From positions 1 to 36,635 of the IMG/VR virus record IMGVR_UViG_3300042516_001240: 36,635 nt of DNA. One strand, 5' to 3'. The DNA comes from a virus. How positions within the stretch are numbered: position 1 is the stretch's first letter; each line of letters begins with the position of its first letter. Shown here piece by piece: positions 23,064-31,287 of this stretch. The notes beneath the pieces are model-generated. The model had not been told where the DNA came from. It ran no database searches and saw only the letters and a program-made list of their open reading frames with translations. The position numbers and the translations under genes were made by a program.

Positions 23064-24050
23064 TTAAATAAATTTCTCGAAAAGGGATGCGGCATCTCTG
23101 ACGCTTCCTGTTTGTGCAAGACGCTTTTTTGCGTTATTTATATCACTAGACTTAGAACTTACGCTACCTGTTGAACCTGGAGTTGCCATCTTTGGCGCTT
23201 TTTTAATCTTCGCTTGGAATTCTGGACGTTTACTCATCATCTGGTCATACTTCCACGCTTTGTGAAGCGCCAGTAATGCCCGTGAATCTGTAATTGTGTT
23301 CAGTTCCTGCTCTGAAAAGCCCAACTGCTGCCCGTACTCCAATAAAGCTTTTCCTTCTGCTTTGGCTTTTTCTGGAGAAGTCCACTCTGGAATTTTCTCT
23401 TTCAAAATTGCAGTTTCCTGTGCCAAAACAGTATTGATCTGCTTTTGCATTTCAACTTCTCGCAATTGATTAAGTCGCATCTGCTCTGCTTGAACTGCGA
23501 ATTTCTGTTGTTGTCTGCGCTGATGTGATGTCCATTGACGGGCATATTCAGTCGGGTCTTCAACTTCTAAACGATTCCAATCAGGCTCTTGCGGCTCAAA
23601 CTCTTGCAGTTTTTGCTGTAATTGTCCTAATACCTGTGCGTATGTTTCACGCTCTGCACGTACTTGCTGAAACTCAGACTCCACAAATTTGCGCTCTTCT
23701 GCCAGTTTCTGCGTTTTCCGTGTGTAGTCAGCTTCTCGTTGGTAACCTCGGATAAGTTCTTCCTTCGGGACCTCGATTTCTTTACCATCAACTTTGACGA
23801 TAAACTTCTCAACCCTTGGGGCTTCTTCCTCGGATTCCTCCTCGTTAGCCTCTACTTCCTCAGAAGATTCCAATGCTTCGTCTTGCGGCTCCGCACCTTC
23901 CACTTCCTCAGACTCAGATTCGGATTGCTCCTCCTCTGGTTGCGCCTCTGCACCAGTGTCAACACCCTCTTGAGCGTCTAGCATGGAAGCAAAGCTTTGC
24001 GCTGCTTGATTTACTGTAATCGAACCGACTGCTTGTGCGTTATCGGACAT
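23064..24050 (-). CDS. Scaffolding protein
   Basis: A 328-residue, highly charged helical protein. It has an extreme Glu/Ser/Asp-rich first third (about 30-80), a short beta region KFIVKVDGKEIEVPKEELIR, long coiled coils (AEERKFVESEFQQVRAERET; RRQQQKFAVQAEQMRLNQLR), and a basic C-terminus ending KKRLAQTGSVRDAASLFEKF, which would bind the capsid shell. Composition, length and place between portal and capsid genes are those of phage scaffolds, which guide procapsid assembly and then leave. No protease gene was seen nearby, so release without proteolysis is likely. Confidence 0.85.
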   Translation of the reverse strand: MSDNAQAVGSITVNQAAQSFASMLDAQEGVDTGAEAQPEEEQSESESEEVEGAEPQDEALESSEEVEANEEESEEEAPRVEKFIVKVDGKEIEVPKEELIRGYQREADYTRKTQKLAEERKFVESEFQQVRAERETYAQVLGQLQQKLQEFEPQEPDWNRLEVEDPTEYARQWTSHQRRQQQKFAVQAEQMRLNQLREVEMQKQINTVLAQETAILKEKIPEWTSPEKAKAEGKALLEYGQQLGFSEQELNTITDSRALLALHKAWKYDQMMSKRPEFQAKIKKAPKMATPGSTGSVSSKSSDINNAKKRLAQTGSVRDAASLFEKFI

Positions 24051-24071
24051 ATTTACCTCTTAGTTTAACAA

Positions 24072-24347
24072 TCATTCTGCTTTCGGGGGTCTTCCCCGTC
24101 TGCGAACAAGGGCAACTTCTGCCATCTTGCCTGTATCCATGACAGAGCGTAACTTAGCTCTTAAGATGTCTATCGTGGTCAAAAGCAAATACGCTTGCTC
24201 TCTGATAGGACCTTCCATCAATTTGGAAGACCTGATCTCACGATAACAGTCATCTTCAATTCGCTTTAACATCTCATTGAGGAGTTCATCCTCAAGAAGT
24301 AGTCTGGCTCTGTCTCCTCTTGCGAGGTTAATTTCTAGATCGTCCAT
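24072..24347 (-). CDS. Small head-region protein with AT-hook-like tail
   Basis: A 91-residue helical protein: GDRARLLLEDELLNEMLKRI, EDDCYREIRSSKLMEGPIRE and TTIDILRAKLRSVMDTGKM, ending with RRRGRPPKAE. The RGRPP core is an AT-hook that can enter the minor groove of AT-rich DNA. It directly follows the portal gene (no intergenic bases) and precedes scaffold. Similar small proteins accompany portal genes in other podoviruses as I recall. Possible roles are head assembly or DNA contact at the portal; not established. Confidence 0.72.
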   Translation of the reverse strand: MDDLEINLARGDRARLLLEDELLNEMLKRIEDDCYREIRSSKLMEGPIREQAYLLLTTIDILRAKLRSVMDTGKMAEVALVRRRGRPPKAE

Positions 24348-26498
24348 TTACATCATTGGTTGGGGCTGTTGAGGGACTTGCGTCTGGCTCATTGCAGCTT
24401 GTTGACGAATTAATTCTCGGTCACGATTCATTGCGGCATCTATTTCCGCACTTTGAATTTGTACACCATATTTCAATTCTAGCTCATATCTACGCAAAAT
24501 ACCATCTTGTTCAATACGATCTCTTTCACGATCATCAGCCATGAGCATTCTTTCACGATCTAACTGTAATTCAGCGGCTTTCTTTTGAATATCAGCTTGA
24601 ATAGATTGTGCCTGTACTTGAGCCAATATCTCCTCTGGAGTTGGCTTTGGAGCAGGTGGTTCTGGCAACTGGAAATCATTAGGTAATTGATTAAAGTAAT
24701 TAGCCGAATCTTTAATTCCTGCCAACTGCAACATCTTAGTTAATGTGTTGGTGTACTGTGGTATTGATACAACAGGATTATTAGGACCAGTCTTTTCAAT
24801 CAACATTTCCTGACGGGCGGCTACCTGATTAAGAATATTAATTCTGTCTTCAATAGTGCCATCACCAACACCAACATTAACGATGACATCCATCTTTGCA
24901 TCCCATGACCTTGGGTCAATAGGAACAAAGGTGTTACGCAAACGCACCATACGGGCACGATCTTGGTTCTCAACAACCAACTTCAGGATGCCAGTAAACA
25001 GCTTACGCAAACCAGTTTCAGCAAAGATGCGAGCAATCATCTCAATGTGCTGATGGGCGGCATTGACAGTCGCAGATACAGCGGCTTTGGTGGTGCTTTG
25101 GAGAGCATCTGCATCTAACCCTGCGGCAGCTTTAGAAATGCCTGTACGGGTCTGTTTAATGTCATCCAAGTAGTCCAACATTGGGAATGCGGCTTGACCA
25201 ACAAATGGAGTGGTAAATGGCTGAACCATTCCTGGCGCTCTCATGCGGATAACTGCACCAACTTCGGTATTCAGCACATCTTCCATGTTGGCCTGACCTT
25301 CAACAATTGCTGTACGGGGGTGGATAGATTGAGCCAAGGAGTCTAGGATGCCACGCTGAACATTGGACTTGATTCTCTGGATGTCCATCACGACATCGGC
25401 AGGGCACATACCAAAGAATGTGTGTGGCTCTGGATCTGGGCAGAAGTCAGCAAACTGTCGCTCAGAAACGATCTCATTGCGGATAACTTTGTTGCCTGTA
25501 CCAATAGTACAAATCCTACGCATTTCAGCAATGCCATCACCATCAAAGTCTACCTTTAAGTAGCCCTCAATGTACATCACACTCTTGCTTGATGGATCAC
25601 CATTGTTTGCAGTGCTGATTACCGCAAATGGGTTGCGAGAAGTGTATTCTTGGTTGTTGTCAAAGTCATTACCATTACCAGACTGCTCAACCATTTCATC
25701 GTAGTCATAACCCATAGCGACTAGATCGGAAACAGTCTTCATGGTTCTGTGACCAACAAAAGTAGCATCCTCAATGGATTTAGCTCTGCGGTCAATCAAG
25801 AACTCTTCTGGTGGCAAAGCCTCAATCTTGACCTTACCAGATTTAATTCTGCGCTTGATCTCCACATCGTACATCATGGGTGGTGGAGTCATAATGCCTT
25901 GAGCTTCATTCATTGGCTCAGTACCAGGCACTGGATACTCACGCACCGCAGAGATCTCTACATTAGGATCACTGGTCAACATCATCATGCTTTGTTCATC
26001 AAGCATAGAGAATGACTCTGCACGAACTTCAACAGACTCATCCCACCAGTACTTCACAATACCGCACTTGCGTACCAAAGCATCTTTAAATGCTGAGTGG
26101 AGGATCTTAAAGCCAGGATTATCCCGTTTGAAAATAAAGTCAACATAGTCTGTTGCTTGTTCAGCATTCTGAACATCTTCAGGTCCTTGTGGAGCAAACT
26201 CAACCACACGCTCTGGGCCAAAGAAAATACGCATCAGGCTTGGCAAAATGCCCTGTACTGTATCTCGTACATCCATTGAGACTACTTGTGAACGACCATC
26301 TTCTTCGTCACCAAAGAGATCTCCATAGTAGTACTCAGTCGCTAATGCTCGATTGCCACCAATGTCATCATCAATGAAGGATATTGCATCAGTAATTTCG
26401 GCAGAGATAACGCCCTGAAGTTGTTCTTCAGACATTACCTCATCTTCCTCCATTTGGCCTTGGAGGGTTTCTGCCATCAACATTGGGTTTTCTTGCAT
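24348..26498 (-). CDS. Portal protein
   Basis: A 716-residue portal protein, forming the dodecameric ring through which DNA enters and leaves the head. Typical stretches: RSQVVSMDVRDTVQGILPSL, RIFFGPERVVEFAP, NAEQATDYVDFIFKRDNPGF, the acidic KYWWDES, PPEEFLIDRRAKSIEDATFV, GYDYDEM, the clip/wing region ADFCPDPEPHTFFGMCPADV, QRIKSNVQRGILDSLAQSIH, and a long C-terminal helical barrel rich in Gln and Met (AEIDAAMNRDRELIRQQAAM). Length suits the large podovirus portals. Located between the 127-residue and AT-hook genes, in the usual order terminase-portal-scaffold-capsid. Confidence 0.92.
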   Translation of the reverse strand: MQENPMLMAETLQGQMEEDEVMSEEQLQGVISAEITDAISFIDDDIGGNRALATEYYYGDLFGDEEDGRSQVVSMDVRDTVQGILPSLMRIFFGPERVVEFAPQGPEDVQNAEQATDYVDFIFKRDNPGFKILHSAFKDALVRKCGIVKYWWDESVEVRAESFSMLDEQSMMMLTSDPNVEISAVREYPVPGTEPMNEAQGIMTPPPMMYDVEIKRRIKSGKVKIEALPPEEFLIDRRAKSIEDATFVGHRTMKTVSDLVAMGYDYDEMVEQSGNGNDFDNNQEYTSRNPFAVISTANNGDPSSKSVMYIEGYLKVDFDGDGIAEMRRICTIGTGNKVIRNEIVSERQFADFCPDPEPHTFFGMCPADVVMDIQRIKSNVQRGILDSLAQSIHPRTAIVEGQANMEDVLNTEVGAVIRMRAPGMVQPFTTPFVGQAAFPMLDYLDDIKQTRTGISKAAAGLDADALQSTTKAAVSATVNAAHQHIEMIARIFAETGLRKLFTGILKLVVENQDRARMVRLRNTFVPIDPRSWDAKMDVIVNVGVGDGTIEDRINILNQVAARQEMLIEKTGPNNPVVSIPQYTNTLTKMLQLAGIKDSANYFNQLPNDFQLPEPPAPKPTPEEILAQVQAQSIQADIQKKAAELQLDRERMLMADDRERDRIEQDGILRRYELELKYGVQIQSAEIDAAMNRDRELIRQQAAMSQTQVPQQPQPMM

Positions 26499-26507
26499 AT
26501 TATTTCC

Positions 26508-26891
26508 TTATCGTGAGCCGATATAAGGGAGGATTCCAGAGCCAGTATTCTGTAGTAAAGAAGGGATGCCACCAACGTAATTGTTAGCCATACCACCATA
26601 TGCCATACCTGCTTGCGGGAGCATGAGAGATTTCTCATCTTCTTTAGGATTGAAAGAGTATTTAAATGTAGATTTAGCCATATCGCCCATTGTGGCGTTT
26701 GGATCTGTGATGCCTTTAAAAGCTTCTACTGTTGGGTTAATTTGTTGGTTAACCATACTGCCCATATAGTTGCCAAACTCAGCACCCATAGATGCTGGCG
26801 CTGCACCACCACCTGCAACTGCCTCTGACATAGCGCCTTCGGTGGCGGCTGATTTAAGCGATTCCATAAAGGCGGCAAGTAAGGCTTCCAT
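26508..26891 (-). CDS. Hypothetical head-region protein
   Basis: A 127-residue protein rich in Ala, Gly, Met and Asn. It has a helical start MEALLAAFMESLKSAATEGA, then MSEAVAGGGAAPASMGAEFG, and a loosely ordered Gly/Tyr/Pro C-terminus (GMAYGGMANNYVGGIPSLLQ). No known domain. It shares one base with the upstream Cys-rich gene and is nine bases before portal. A minor virion or assembly protein is likely from the position alone. Confidence 0.65.
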   Translation of the reverse strand: MEALLAAFMESLKSAATEGAMSEAVAGGGAAPASMGAEFGNYMGSMVNQQINPTVEAFKGITDPNATMGDMAKSTFKYSFNPKEDEKSLMLPQAGMAYGGMANNYVGGIPSLLQNTGSGILPYIGSR

Positions 26892-27328
26892 TATTCTTCC
26901 TCATCCATTTCGTATTCTGTTTTAGCCATCATCAACATATTCTGCTGATTCTTGGTCATTTTCTTGGTGATTGGTCCACCAGATAACCATGCGGCACAGG
27001 TACGCTCACCTGCACATTTAAAGTCAAACAACTCGCAATAACCCAGATTAGCCGCACCTTGGACATCTTTGGCATAGCCATCAGTCTCTTCATCAATGCC
27101 TTTTAAGATGCAGTCTAGCATCTCAGGGGTTTGAATGAAGGCAGCGCAATTACCGCATCGCATCTCTTGAACGTCATCTAGAGATACTGACCACATATCA
27201 GCAAGGTTCTGCCAGTACTCTTCGTTTTCTTCTTCAGGATTAGCAGGACCATAGTCAACATTCTTGATAGCCCAATTTCGGTTCTTTAAGTTGAACTCAA
27301 TGTCATAGGTTGCTATAGGGCATTTCAT
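26891..27328 (-). CDS. Cys-rich conserved phage head-region protein
   Basis: A 145-residue protein beginning MKCPIATYDIEFNLKNRNWA and containing ENEEYWQNLADMWSVSLDDV, RCGNCAAFIQTPEMLDCI, LGYCELFDFKCAGERTCAAW and SGGPITKK. The six to eight conserved-looking Cys in C-x2-C and C-x7-C-x5-C arrangements suggest a bound metal (zinc or iron-sulfur cluster), in a pattern I remember in unannotated proteins near phage portals. It overlaps its neighbours by one and four bases. Function unknown; a metal-stabilised virion protein is my best guess. Confidence 0.75.
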   Translation of the reverse strand: MKCPIATYDIEFNLKNRNWAIKNVDYGPANPEEENEEYWQNLADMWSVSLDDVQEMRCGNCAAFIQTPEMLDCILKGIDEETDGYAKDVQGAANLGYCELFDFKCAGERTCAAWLSGGPITKKMTKNQQNMLMMAKTEYEMDEEE

Positions 27329-27621
27329 TTCTTATTCCTAGCAGATATTGCTTTAGCCTTTGCCTTTGCATCAGCCTTTGAACTTGCACCCCAAGCTTGT
27401 AGGCTTTGCAACAAACGAGTGGGGCTTCCATCGGGTTTTCTCTCAGGTCCTGGCATATTACCCATCCGAGCAAGAAAAGAAGCTCTTCTTGGATTGTCAC
27501 CAGACTTTACTGGTGCTTTTAGATTACTGCCTGGATTCTCTCGCTCATAGGACTTACGGCCTTTTTCATTAAGACCACCTTTAGAGTTTTTACCCTCTTT
27601 GCGAGTCCAAGCCGCACTCAT
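27325..27621 (-). CDS. DUF6321-like basic phage protein
   Basis: A 98-residue very basic protein. It starts MSAAWTRKEGKNSKGGLNEK, then GRKSYERENPGSNLKAPVKS, GDNPRRASFLARMGNMPGPE and ends AWGASSKADAKAKAKAISAR. This matches the phage family I recall as DUF6321, whose function is unknown. The basic, low-hydrophobicity composition suggests binding to DNA in the head or to packaging proteins. It overlaps both neighbours by four bases (ATGA) in the block between large terminase and portal. Confidence 0.82.
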   Translation of the reverse strand: MSAAWTRKEGKNSKGGLNEKGRKSYERENPGSNLKAPVKSGDNPRRASFLARMGNMPGPERKPDGSPTRLLQSLQAWGASSKADAKAKAKAISARNKK

Positions 27622-27764
27622 TTTTTCTTAGCAGTCTTAGCCGCTTGTTTAAAGTCTTTGGCAGTAGGAGCGCCCTTAGTGCCAGGTTTACGCATCTTTT
27701 CCTTAGAGCCAGCCTTTATGCGCTCTTGTTTGGCATTGATGTTGACGTATAGACCTTGTTTCAT
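27618..27764 (-). CDS. Tiny basic phage protein (48 aa)
   Basis: A 48-residue Lys-rich protein: MKQGLYVNINAKQERIKAGS then KEKMRKPGTKGAPTAKDF, with a Lys tail. It overlaps both the DUF6496-like gene and the DUF6321-like gene as ATGA. I recall nearly the same short protein in many phages, always in this company, which suggests a conserved three-gene unit. Probably binds nucleic acid; function unknown. Confidence 0.8.
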   Translation of the reverse strand: MKQGLYVNINAKQERIKAGSKEKMRKPGTKGAPTAKDFKQAAKTAKKK

Positions 27765-27946
27765 TTCTTGCTCCGATTAGTAGCAGTACGACTTCCACGT
27801 TTAGGCATAGCACGAGCCTCAGACATCGCAATCGCAACAGCTTGGTCACGGGATTTAACCTTTTGACCAGAAGAAGACTTGAGCTTCTTGTCTTTGTACT
27901 CTTTCATTACCATGCTAATTTTTTTAGCAGCATCGTCCATTTTCAT
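27761..27946 (-). CDS. DUF6496-like small basic protein
   Basis: A 61-residue basic protein with KKISMVMKEYKDKKLKSSSG and QKVKSRDQAVAIAMSEARAM, the pattern of a family I recall as DUF6496 (found in phages and some bacteria, function unknown). The start is supported by GGAG seven bases before the ATG. It is the first gene after the terminase terminator, so it should be expressed by read-through or from an undetected promoter. Two more small basic genes follow in coupled frames. Confidence 0.8.
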   Translation of the reverse strand: MKMDDAAKKISMVMKEYKDKKLKSSSGQKVKSRDQAVAIAMSEARAMPKRGSRTATNRSKK

Positions 27947-27992
27947 AGAAATCTCCAGAAAGGTTGCTCAATAGTAACATATTGTGTTAAAC

Positions 27993-28020
27993 AAAAAAAG
28001 AGCTACTTATTAGGTAGCTC
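27993..28020 (-). terminator. Intrinsic terminator after large terminase gene
   Basis: Minus-strand RNA has GAGCUAC (28020-28014), a seven-base loop, GUAGCUC (28006-28000) and a run of seven U (27999-27993). The stem has seven perfect pairs and lies 17 bases after the terminase stop. It would lower flow from terminase into the portal block, or isolate it if another promoter exists downstream. Confidence 0.9.
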
Positions 28021-28036
28021 AAAGTGGCAACGGCAA

Positions 28037-29431
28037 TCAGACAAGTCCTCGGATTAACCTTTTAATCGGTTTACCCCAAGAATTGTTTGATCCCCATGAG
28101 ATGGTGGCGGCATCGGAGGCAAATGTCAACACAAAAGCATCAGCCATATCAGGAGATTTAAGTCCTCTCCTGCGAATATCATCCTTGGATTCAATCTTTA
28201 TCTTGCCGTTAGAAGTAAACGTATACCTGACAGTTGCAAGTTCTCCAATCAAATCTTCGTTATTAGGGATCTTGCAGTCTCTTTTCTCTAGCCAAGCCTT
28301 GGCTTTGTGCCACAACTCCGCTCTTAGGTTCAGATAAGTACCACCCATTGCAGGACTCTCAGAGACGTTAATCCCACGGGCAGGAAGCTTTAATTCTCTT
28401 AGTCGGTCAACAACACCTGCTCCCAGACCAATTGAGTCAACCAGAATCTCAGCAGGTCTATTCTTGTGGTCACAGGCTTCATACTGGGCCACAACTGCAC
28501 CTGTTAACTGCATCAAGTCCAGATTCCTCCACCTTTCTAGGGTGTGGACAACATTAGATTGACGCTTACATAAAACTGACGAGTCAGAACCAAACCTAGC
28601 TACGTCTAGTCCCCAGACTATAGGAGCATCTTCATAGGCTCTGGTGTCTCGATGTTTAGCAGATTCAAGTAGCTCCATAGGAATGATGGTGTCATCATCA
28701 CTACGGGGGAACTCTCCTAGAACACGAATCCTGTAAGCATTACTTTCCTCGCCATAGCGGGATTTCATGTCCTGAACGTACTCTTTACTGACACGGGTAG
28801 AGTCAATACAGGACACCCGTCTAGTCCACCATTCGTCTTTTAGTCGGTTGTGTGTCTCAAAAAAGAAACCAGAACTACGTACTGGGTTGCCCAGTAGGAT
28901 AGTTAAAGCGTTGTGTCCAGACATAGAACCAGCAGCGGCCTCAAACACTGCTTCAGGAACGCCAGAAGCCTCGTCTGCTACCAACATAACGTTATCAGAG
29001 TGAACACCTTGTAGAGCCTCTGGTTGTTCAGCACGAGATGTTCTAGCAGAGATAAACGCCTCAGTAGCGGAAGCCTTAAGCTCTATCCTCTCTTGTTTGA
29101 CATCAAGTAGCTCTTGGATGGGTTGTGGCAGTTCTTTCACCCACCTTTTGAGTTCCGCAAACAAAGCATCATAAAGTTGGGCAGAAGTAGGGGCAGTCAC
29201 CACTACTTTCACAGGATACCTGGTCAACAAGAACCAAAGCATCGCCCAAGAAGCAGTGGTTGACTTACCAACCCCGTGACCAGAACGAATCGAGATCTTT
29301 CGCTCACCAGAAGCAACAGCCGTCAAAAAGTCCTTTTGCCACTCATCAGGCTCTACTCCCAGTACTTCTTTGACAAAAAGAACAGGATCAGTCCTATAAA
29401 GGGTTATGAACTGGATAAAGGGGTTATTCAT
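28037..29431 (-). CDS. terL: Terminase large subunit
   Basis: A 464-residue DNA-packaging motor and nuclease. ATPase part: Walker A SGHGVGKST (50-58), coupling region TAPTSAQLYDALFAELKRWV, Walker B VMLVADEAS (148-156) with catalytic Glu154, and LLGNPVRSSGFF. Nuclease part (from about 265): VWGLDVARFGSDSSVL, then ILVDSIGLGAGVVDRL, then SPDMADAFVLTFA, giving the RNase H-like acidic triad. It uses ATP to pump DNA through the portal and cuts it at headful or cos sites. It overlaps terS by eight bases and is followed by a terminator. Confidence 0.96.
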   Translation of the reverse strand: MNNPFIQFITLYRTDPVLFVKEVLGVEPDEWQKDFLTAVASGERKISIRSGHGVGKSTTASWAMLWFLLTRYPVKVVVTAPTSAQLYDALFAELKRWVKELPQPIQELLDVKQERIELKASATEAFISARTSRAEQPEALQGVHSDNVMLVADEASGVPEAVFEAAAGSMSGHNALTILLGNPVRSSGFFFETHNRLKDEWWTRRVSCIDSTRVSKEYVQDMKSRYGEESNAYRIRVLGEFPRSDDDTIIPMELLESAKHRDTRAYEDAPIVWGLDVARFGSDSSVLCKRQSNVVHTLERWRNLDLMQLTGAVVAQYEACDHKNRPAEILVDSIGLGAGVVDRLRELKLPARGINVSESPAMGGTYLNLRAELWHKAKAWLEKRDCKIPNNEDLIGELATVRYTFTSNGKIKIESKDDIRRRGLKSPDMADAFVLTFASDAATISWGSNNSWGKPIKRLIRGLV

Positions 29432-29867
29432 TGTTTTCCAGTACTTCTTGCACTTTACCCATGTGCTTTAAAGCTTGGAGATGGAGGTCACCCAAACTGA
29501 TATTCACTTGGGTTTTAGCAGTGTCTCCATAGTTCTCAGGATCAAGCTTAGATGCCATCCATTTCCTTGTATCTACCTGGAGCCTAGCCTTATTCACACC
29601 ACTGTTAGATGTCTCATCAGCCTCATCTGCAATCTCTAGAGCCTCTTCAGCCAGTTTCTCAGCCTTTAACTTTCTCGCCTTCAGGACCGCATCTCTACGC
29701 TCATCAGTATGGTTTATCCAGAAAGAGAGCATCGGTCTAGAACACTCTATGAACTCAGCCAAGCGTCCTATGGTCATTCCTTGAGAGATATGTGCAGTAA
29801 CAAACTCTATCCCTCCCAGACTCTCTATCTTCTTCTCCAACGCTCTCCTCATAGGAAACCCTGCCAT
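29424..29867 (-). CDS. terS: Terminase small subunit
   Basis: A 147-residue protein. The N-terminal helix-turn-helix (QGMTIGRLAEFIECSRPMLS; FWINHTDERRDAVLKARK) recognises DNA; the central helices EKLAEEALEIADEADE form the oligomer, and the family motif VNKARLQVDTRKWMASKLDP plus ENYGDTAKTQVN follows. It selects viral DNA for packaging and hands it to TerL. AAGGAGAAGAT precedes the ATG. It is the first gene of the minus-strand late operon, so the 661-base gap before it should hold the late promoter and possibly the packaging site. Confidence 0.9.
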   Translation of the reverse strand: MAGFPMRRALEKKIESLGGIEFVTAHISQGMTIGRLAEFIECSRPMLSFWINHTDERRDAVLKARKLKAEKLAEEALEIADEADETSNSGVNKARLQVDTRKWMASKLDPENYGDTAKTQVNISLGDLHLQALKHMGKVQEVLENNE

Positions 29868-29938
29868 ATCTTCTCCTTGATTTAATGTCTACAAATTCTA
29901 AACTATAAAAAAATTTTTTGGAGGACTCTTTTATTCCT

Positions 29939-30034
29939 GATAGGGGGTGGGTGGGGGTCTTAGCTCTAATCGATAGGGGGATATGTATGAATCTCCCCTG
30001 CCACAGCGCCCCCTCCATTTATCGATAGGGGGGG
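29939..30034 (+). repeat. Three GATAGGGGG direct repeats
   Basis: GATAGGGGG occurs at 29939-29947, 29972-29980 and 30024-30032, the last two inside the longer ATCGATAGGGGG. Between them is GGGGGTGGGTGGGGG (29943-29957). Spacings are 33 and 52 bases. They lie 72-167 bases upstream of the small terminase gene, as packaging-site repeats often do. Confidence 0.75.
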
Positions 30035-30118
30035 TAAACCCTTACTGGTAAACCCTACCCTTACGTAGAAACCCTTAAGGGTAAACCACTAGGTACTAAC
30101 CCTATCAGGGTAAACCCT
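30032..30118. repeat. Cluster of ACCCT/AGGGT inverted and direct repeats
   Basis: Within 87 bases are GGGTAAACCCT (30032-30042), GGTAAACCCT (30047-30056), the perfect palindrome ACCCTTAAGGGT (30071-30082), ACCCTATCAGGGT (30099-30111) and AGGGTAAACCCT (30107-30118). The shared core AGGGTAAACCCT is the symmetric form of the motif at the other control sites. They look like operator or iteron arrays. Confidence 0.8.
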
Positions 30119-30437
30119 GCTGTGTTTTGGTCCAGTACTGTACATCCCTGCAGCCTGAAGTTCTATACAGTAGTAGAAACCCTAATCCCAAATGAGAATG
30201 ATTCGCATTCGCATCTCGTCTCATGTGTGCAAGGGATGTTGTTGGGTTTGTGTCTAAAAGGTTTCTCCCTGTTGTTTTCATATGGCTAAGTTTGTGAGTA
30301 CTAACTATGTTACCCTTTGTGTTTACCCTCTATACATTCCTTATATACCTACTGACAATAGATGAATCCCCTTCATTGGGTTGTTGGTTGTTTCGGGTTT
30401 CTATTGTGGCTACAGAATCAAATTGAAAACCCAGGTT

Positions 30438-30457
30438 CTAAGGGTATGTCCTATGCT
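30438..30457 (+). promoter_or_regulatory. Dispersed 20-bp motif, copy 2
   Basis: CTAAGGGTATGTCCTATGCT keeps the core AGGGTWWGTCCTA and lies 71 bases before the ATG of the first plus-strand accessory gene at 30529. It diverges from copies 1 and 3 at the flanks. Confidence 0.55.
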
Positions 30458-30528
30458 GTTTTTTGTTGTTTTAAGTTACTCTATTGATACTGACTAGGCA
30501 GCTCCTAGGGTTCTTGATAGGTGTTCAT

Positions 30529-30960
30529 ATGCAACAAATCACTTGGGTTAAACAAAAACTTTATGTTAGCGACATTCGCGAACTCTATACAAACCTCATT
30601 ACAGGCGACAAAGTAGAAAAAACTTACAGAGGTCAATTCTTCGGTAACTTCTACCCTTCTATGTATAAAAGGGTTTGTGAAGAACCAACCGAAAATGTTT
30701 TTCAGATCACAGAATTTGACGGTTGGGATTTTTATGCGGGAGGTGTAGACCTTCAAGATGATGGAGTTATTGGCTCTTATTGTTGTGATGGAGACGGCAT
30801 TGTCTCTGTAGAGCTTCTGACAGACGGAACAATCAATTTGAATGTTCAAGGTTCTTATCTCAAAGACCTTAGCTCCAATGTAGAGGAAGCTATTCAAGAA
30901 GCTACTGACTACATCAAAGCCGAATACCCTGAAATCTACGAAGAGTTCTTGAACTTCTAA
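30529..30960 (+). CDS. Hypothetical protein, first of accessory cluster (143 aa)
   Basis: A 143-residue acidic protein that I do not recognise. It begins MQQITWVKQKLYVSDIRELY, has a beta-rich middle (EFDGWDFYAGGVDLQDDGVI; CDGDGIVSVELLTDGTINLN) and a C-terminal helix EEAIQEATDYIKAEYPEIYE. The start at 30529 is preferred to 30484, because AGGTG stands seven bases before it, the same leader used by three later genes of the cluster. There are no membrane or signal segments. It probably belongs to phage takeover functions, by position only. Confidence 0.65.
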   Translation: MQQITWVKQKLYVSDIRELYTNLITGDKVEKTYRGQFFGNFYPSMYKRVCEEPTENVFQITEFDGWDFYAGGVDLQDDGVIGSYCCDGDGIVSVELLTDGTINLNVQGSYLKDLSSNVEEAIQEATDYIKAEYPEIYEEFLNF

Positions 30961-30971
30961 TAGGTGCAAAC

Positions 30972-31181
30972 ATGAAAAATTTCGCCATATCTCCAAAACT
31001 TGGGAAAACCCAAACCCTTGTTTTGGCTCGTCTGTCAAAGGATAAGTTCTTTGGCGGTTGTGGTTGGGTTTGGAAAAACTACAGTTCTACTGTCAAAGTG
31101 CTTGAGTCACTTGTTCGGTTGGGACTGGTTCAAAAATCGGTTGTTGGTTCTATGTCTGTCTATCAAATCTTGGAGAAATGA
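30972..31181 (+). CDS. Small winged-helix-like protein (69 aa)
   Basis: A 69-residue basic protein that fits a minimal helix-turn-helix or winged helix: KLGKTQTLVLARLSKDKFFG, then VWKNYSSTVKVLESLVRLGL and a final beta hairpin VQKSVVGSMSVYQIL. It has the AATAGGTGCAAAC leader. It could bind DNA and regulate the cluster. Its stop overlaps the start region of the 31-residue peptide gene. Confidence 0.6.
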   Translation: MKNFAISPKLGKTQTLVLARLSKDKFFGGCGWVWKNYSSTVKVLESLVRLGLVQKSVVGSMSVYQILEK

Positions 31182-31276
31182 TGAAAAATTTAATTTTTGA
31201 CGTACTTGCTGCACTTTTTGTTGGGCTTTCCCTGTGTGTGGGTTTGCTTGCTTACTTTGATGTTTTGGTTAAATAA
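31181..31276 (+). CDS. Tiny membrane peptide (31 aa)
   Basis: A 31-residue peptide with one transmembrane segment (FDVLAALFVGLSLCVGLLAY). GGAG lies five bases before the ATG at 31181, which shares a base with the preceding stop. Possible exclusion or membrane-targeting peptide; function unknown. Confidence 0.5.
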   Translation: MKNLIFDVLAALFVGLSLCVGLLAYFDVLVK

Positions 31277-31287
31277 GGGGAAAAATT

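Larger units (their letters stand above)
29868..30528. other. 661-bp divergent non-coding control region
   Basis: No convincing gene lies here; the short frames on both strands have no ribosome binding site. It separates the minus late operon from the plus accessory cluster. From left to right it holds an A7T6 tract (29907-29920), a G-rich stretch with three GATAGGGGG units, a cluster of ACCCT/AGGGT inverted repeats (30032-30118), AAACCCTAAT at 30177-30186, a GTGAGTACTAAC sequence (30294-30305) similar to the repeats at 32816-33028, and a copy of the 20-bp motif at 30438-30457. It is a candidate for the late promoter, packaging site and/or replication origin. Confidence 0.75.

Noticed and set aside
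29943-29957. A G-quadruplex in GGGGGTGGGTGGGGG
   Set aside because: Only three G-runs are close together; a fourth would need a loop of about 18 bases, so a stable quadruplex is not supported.
29755-30018. An 87-codon minus frame overlapping the start of terS
   Set aside because: It crosses the repeat region, has an implausible Arg/Ser-rich product and no start signal.
29868-30528. tRNA genes in the largest gap
   Set aside because: No cloverleaf or T-arm GTTCRA sequence with matching acceptor stem could be found; the same holds for the rest of the window.
30505-31038. A 177-codon minus-strand frame opposite the first accessory gene
   Set aside because: The plus frame has the AGGTG leader repeated in the cluster and plausible protein composition; the minus product is Phe/Val-rich with no start signal.
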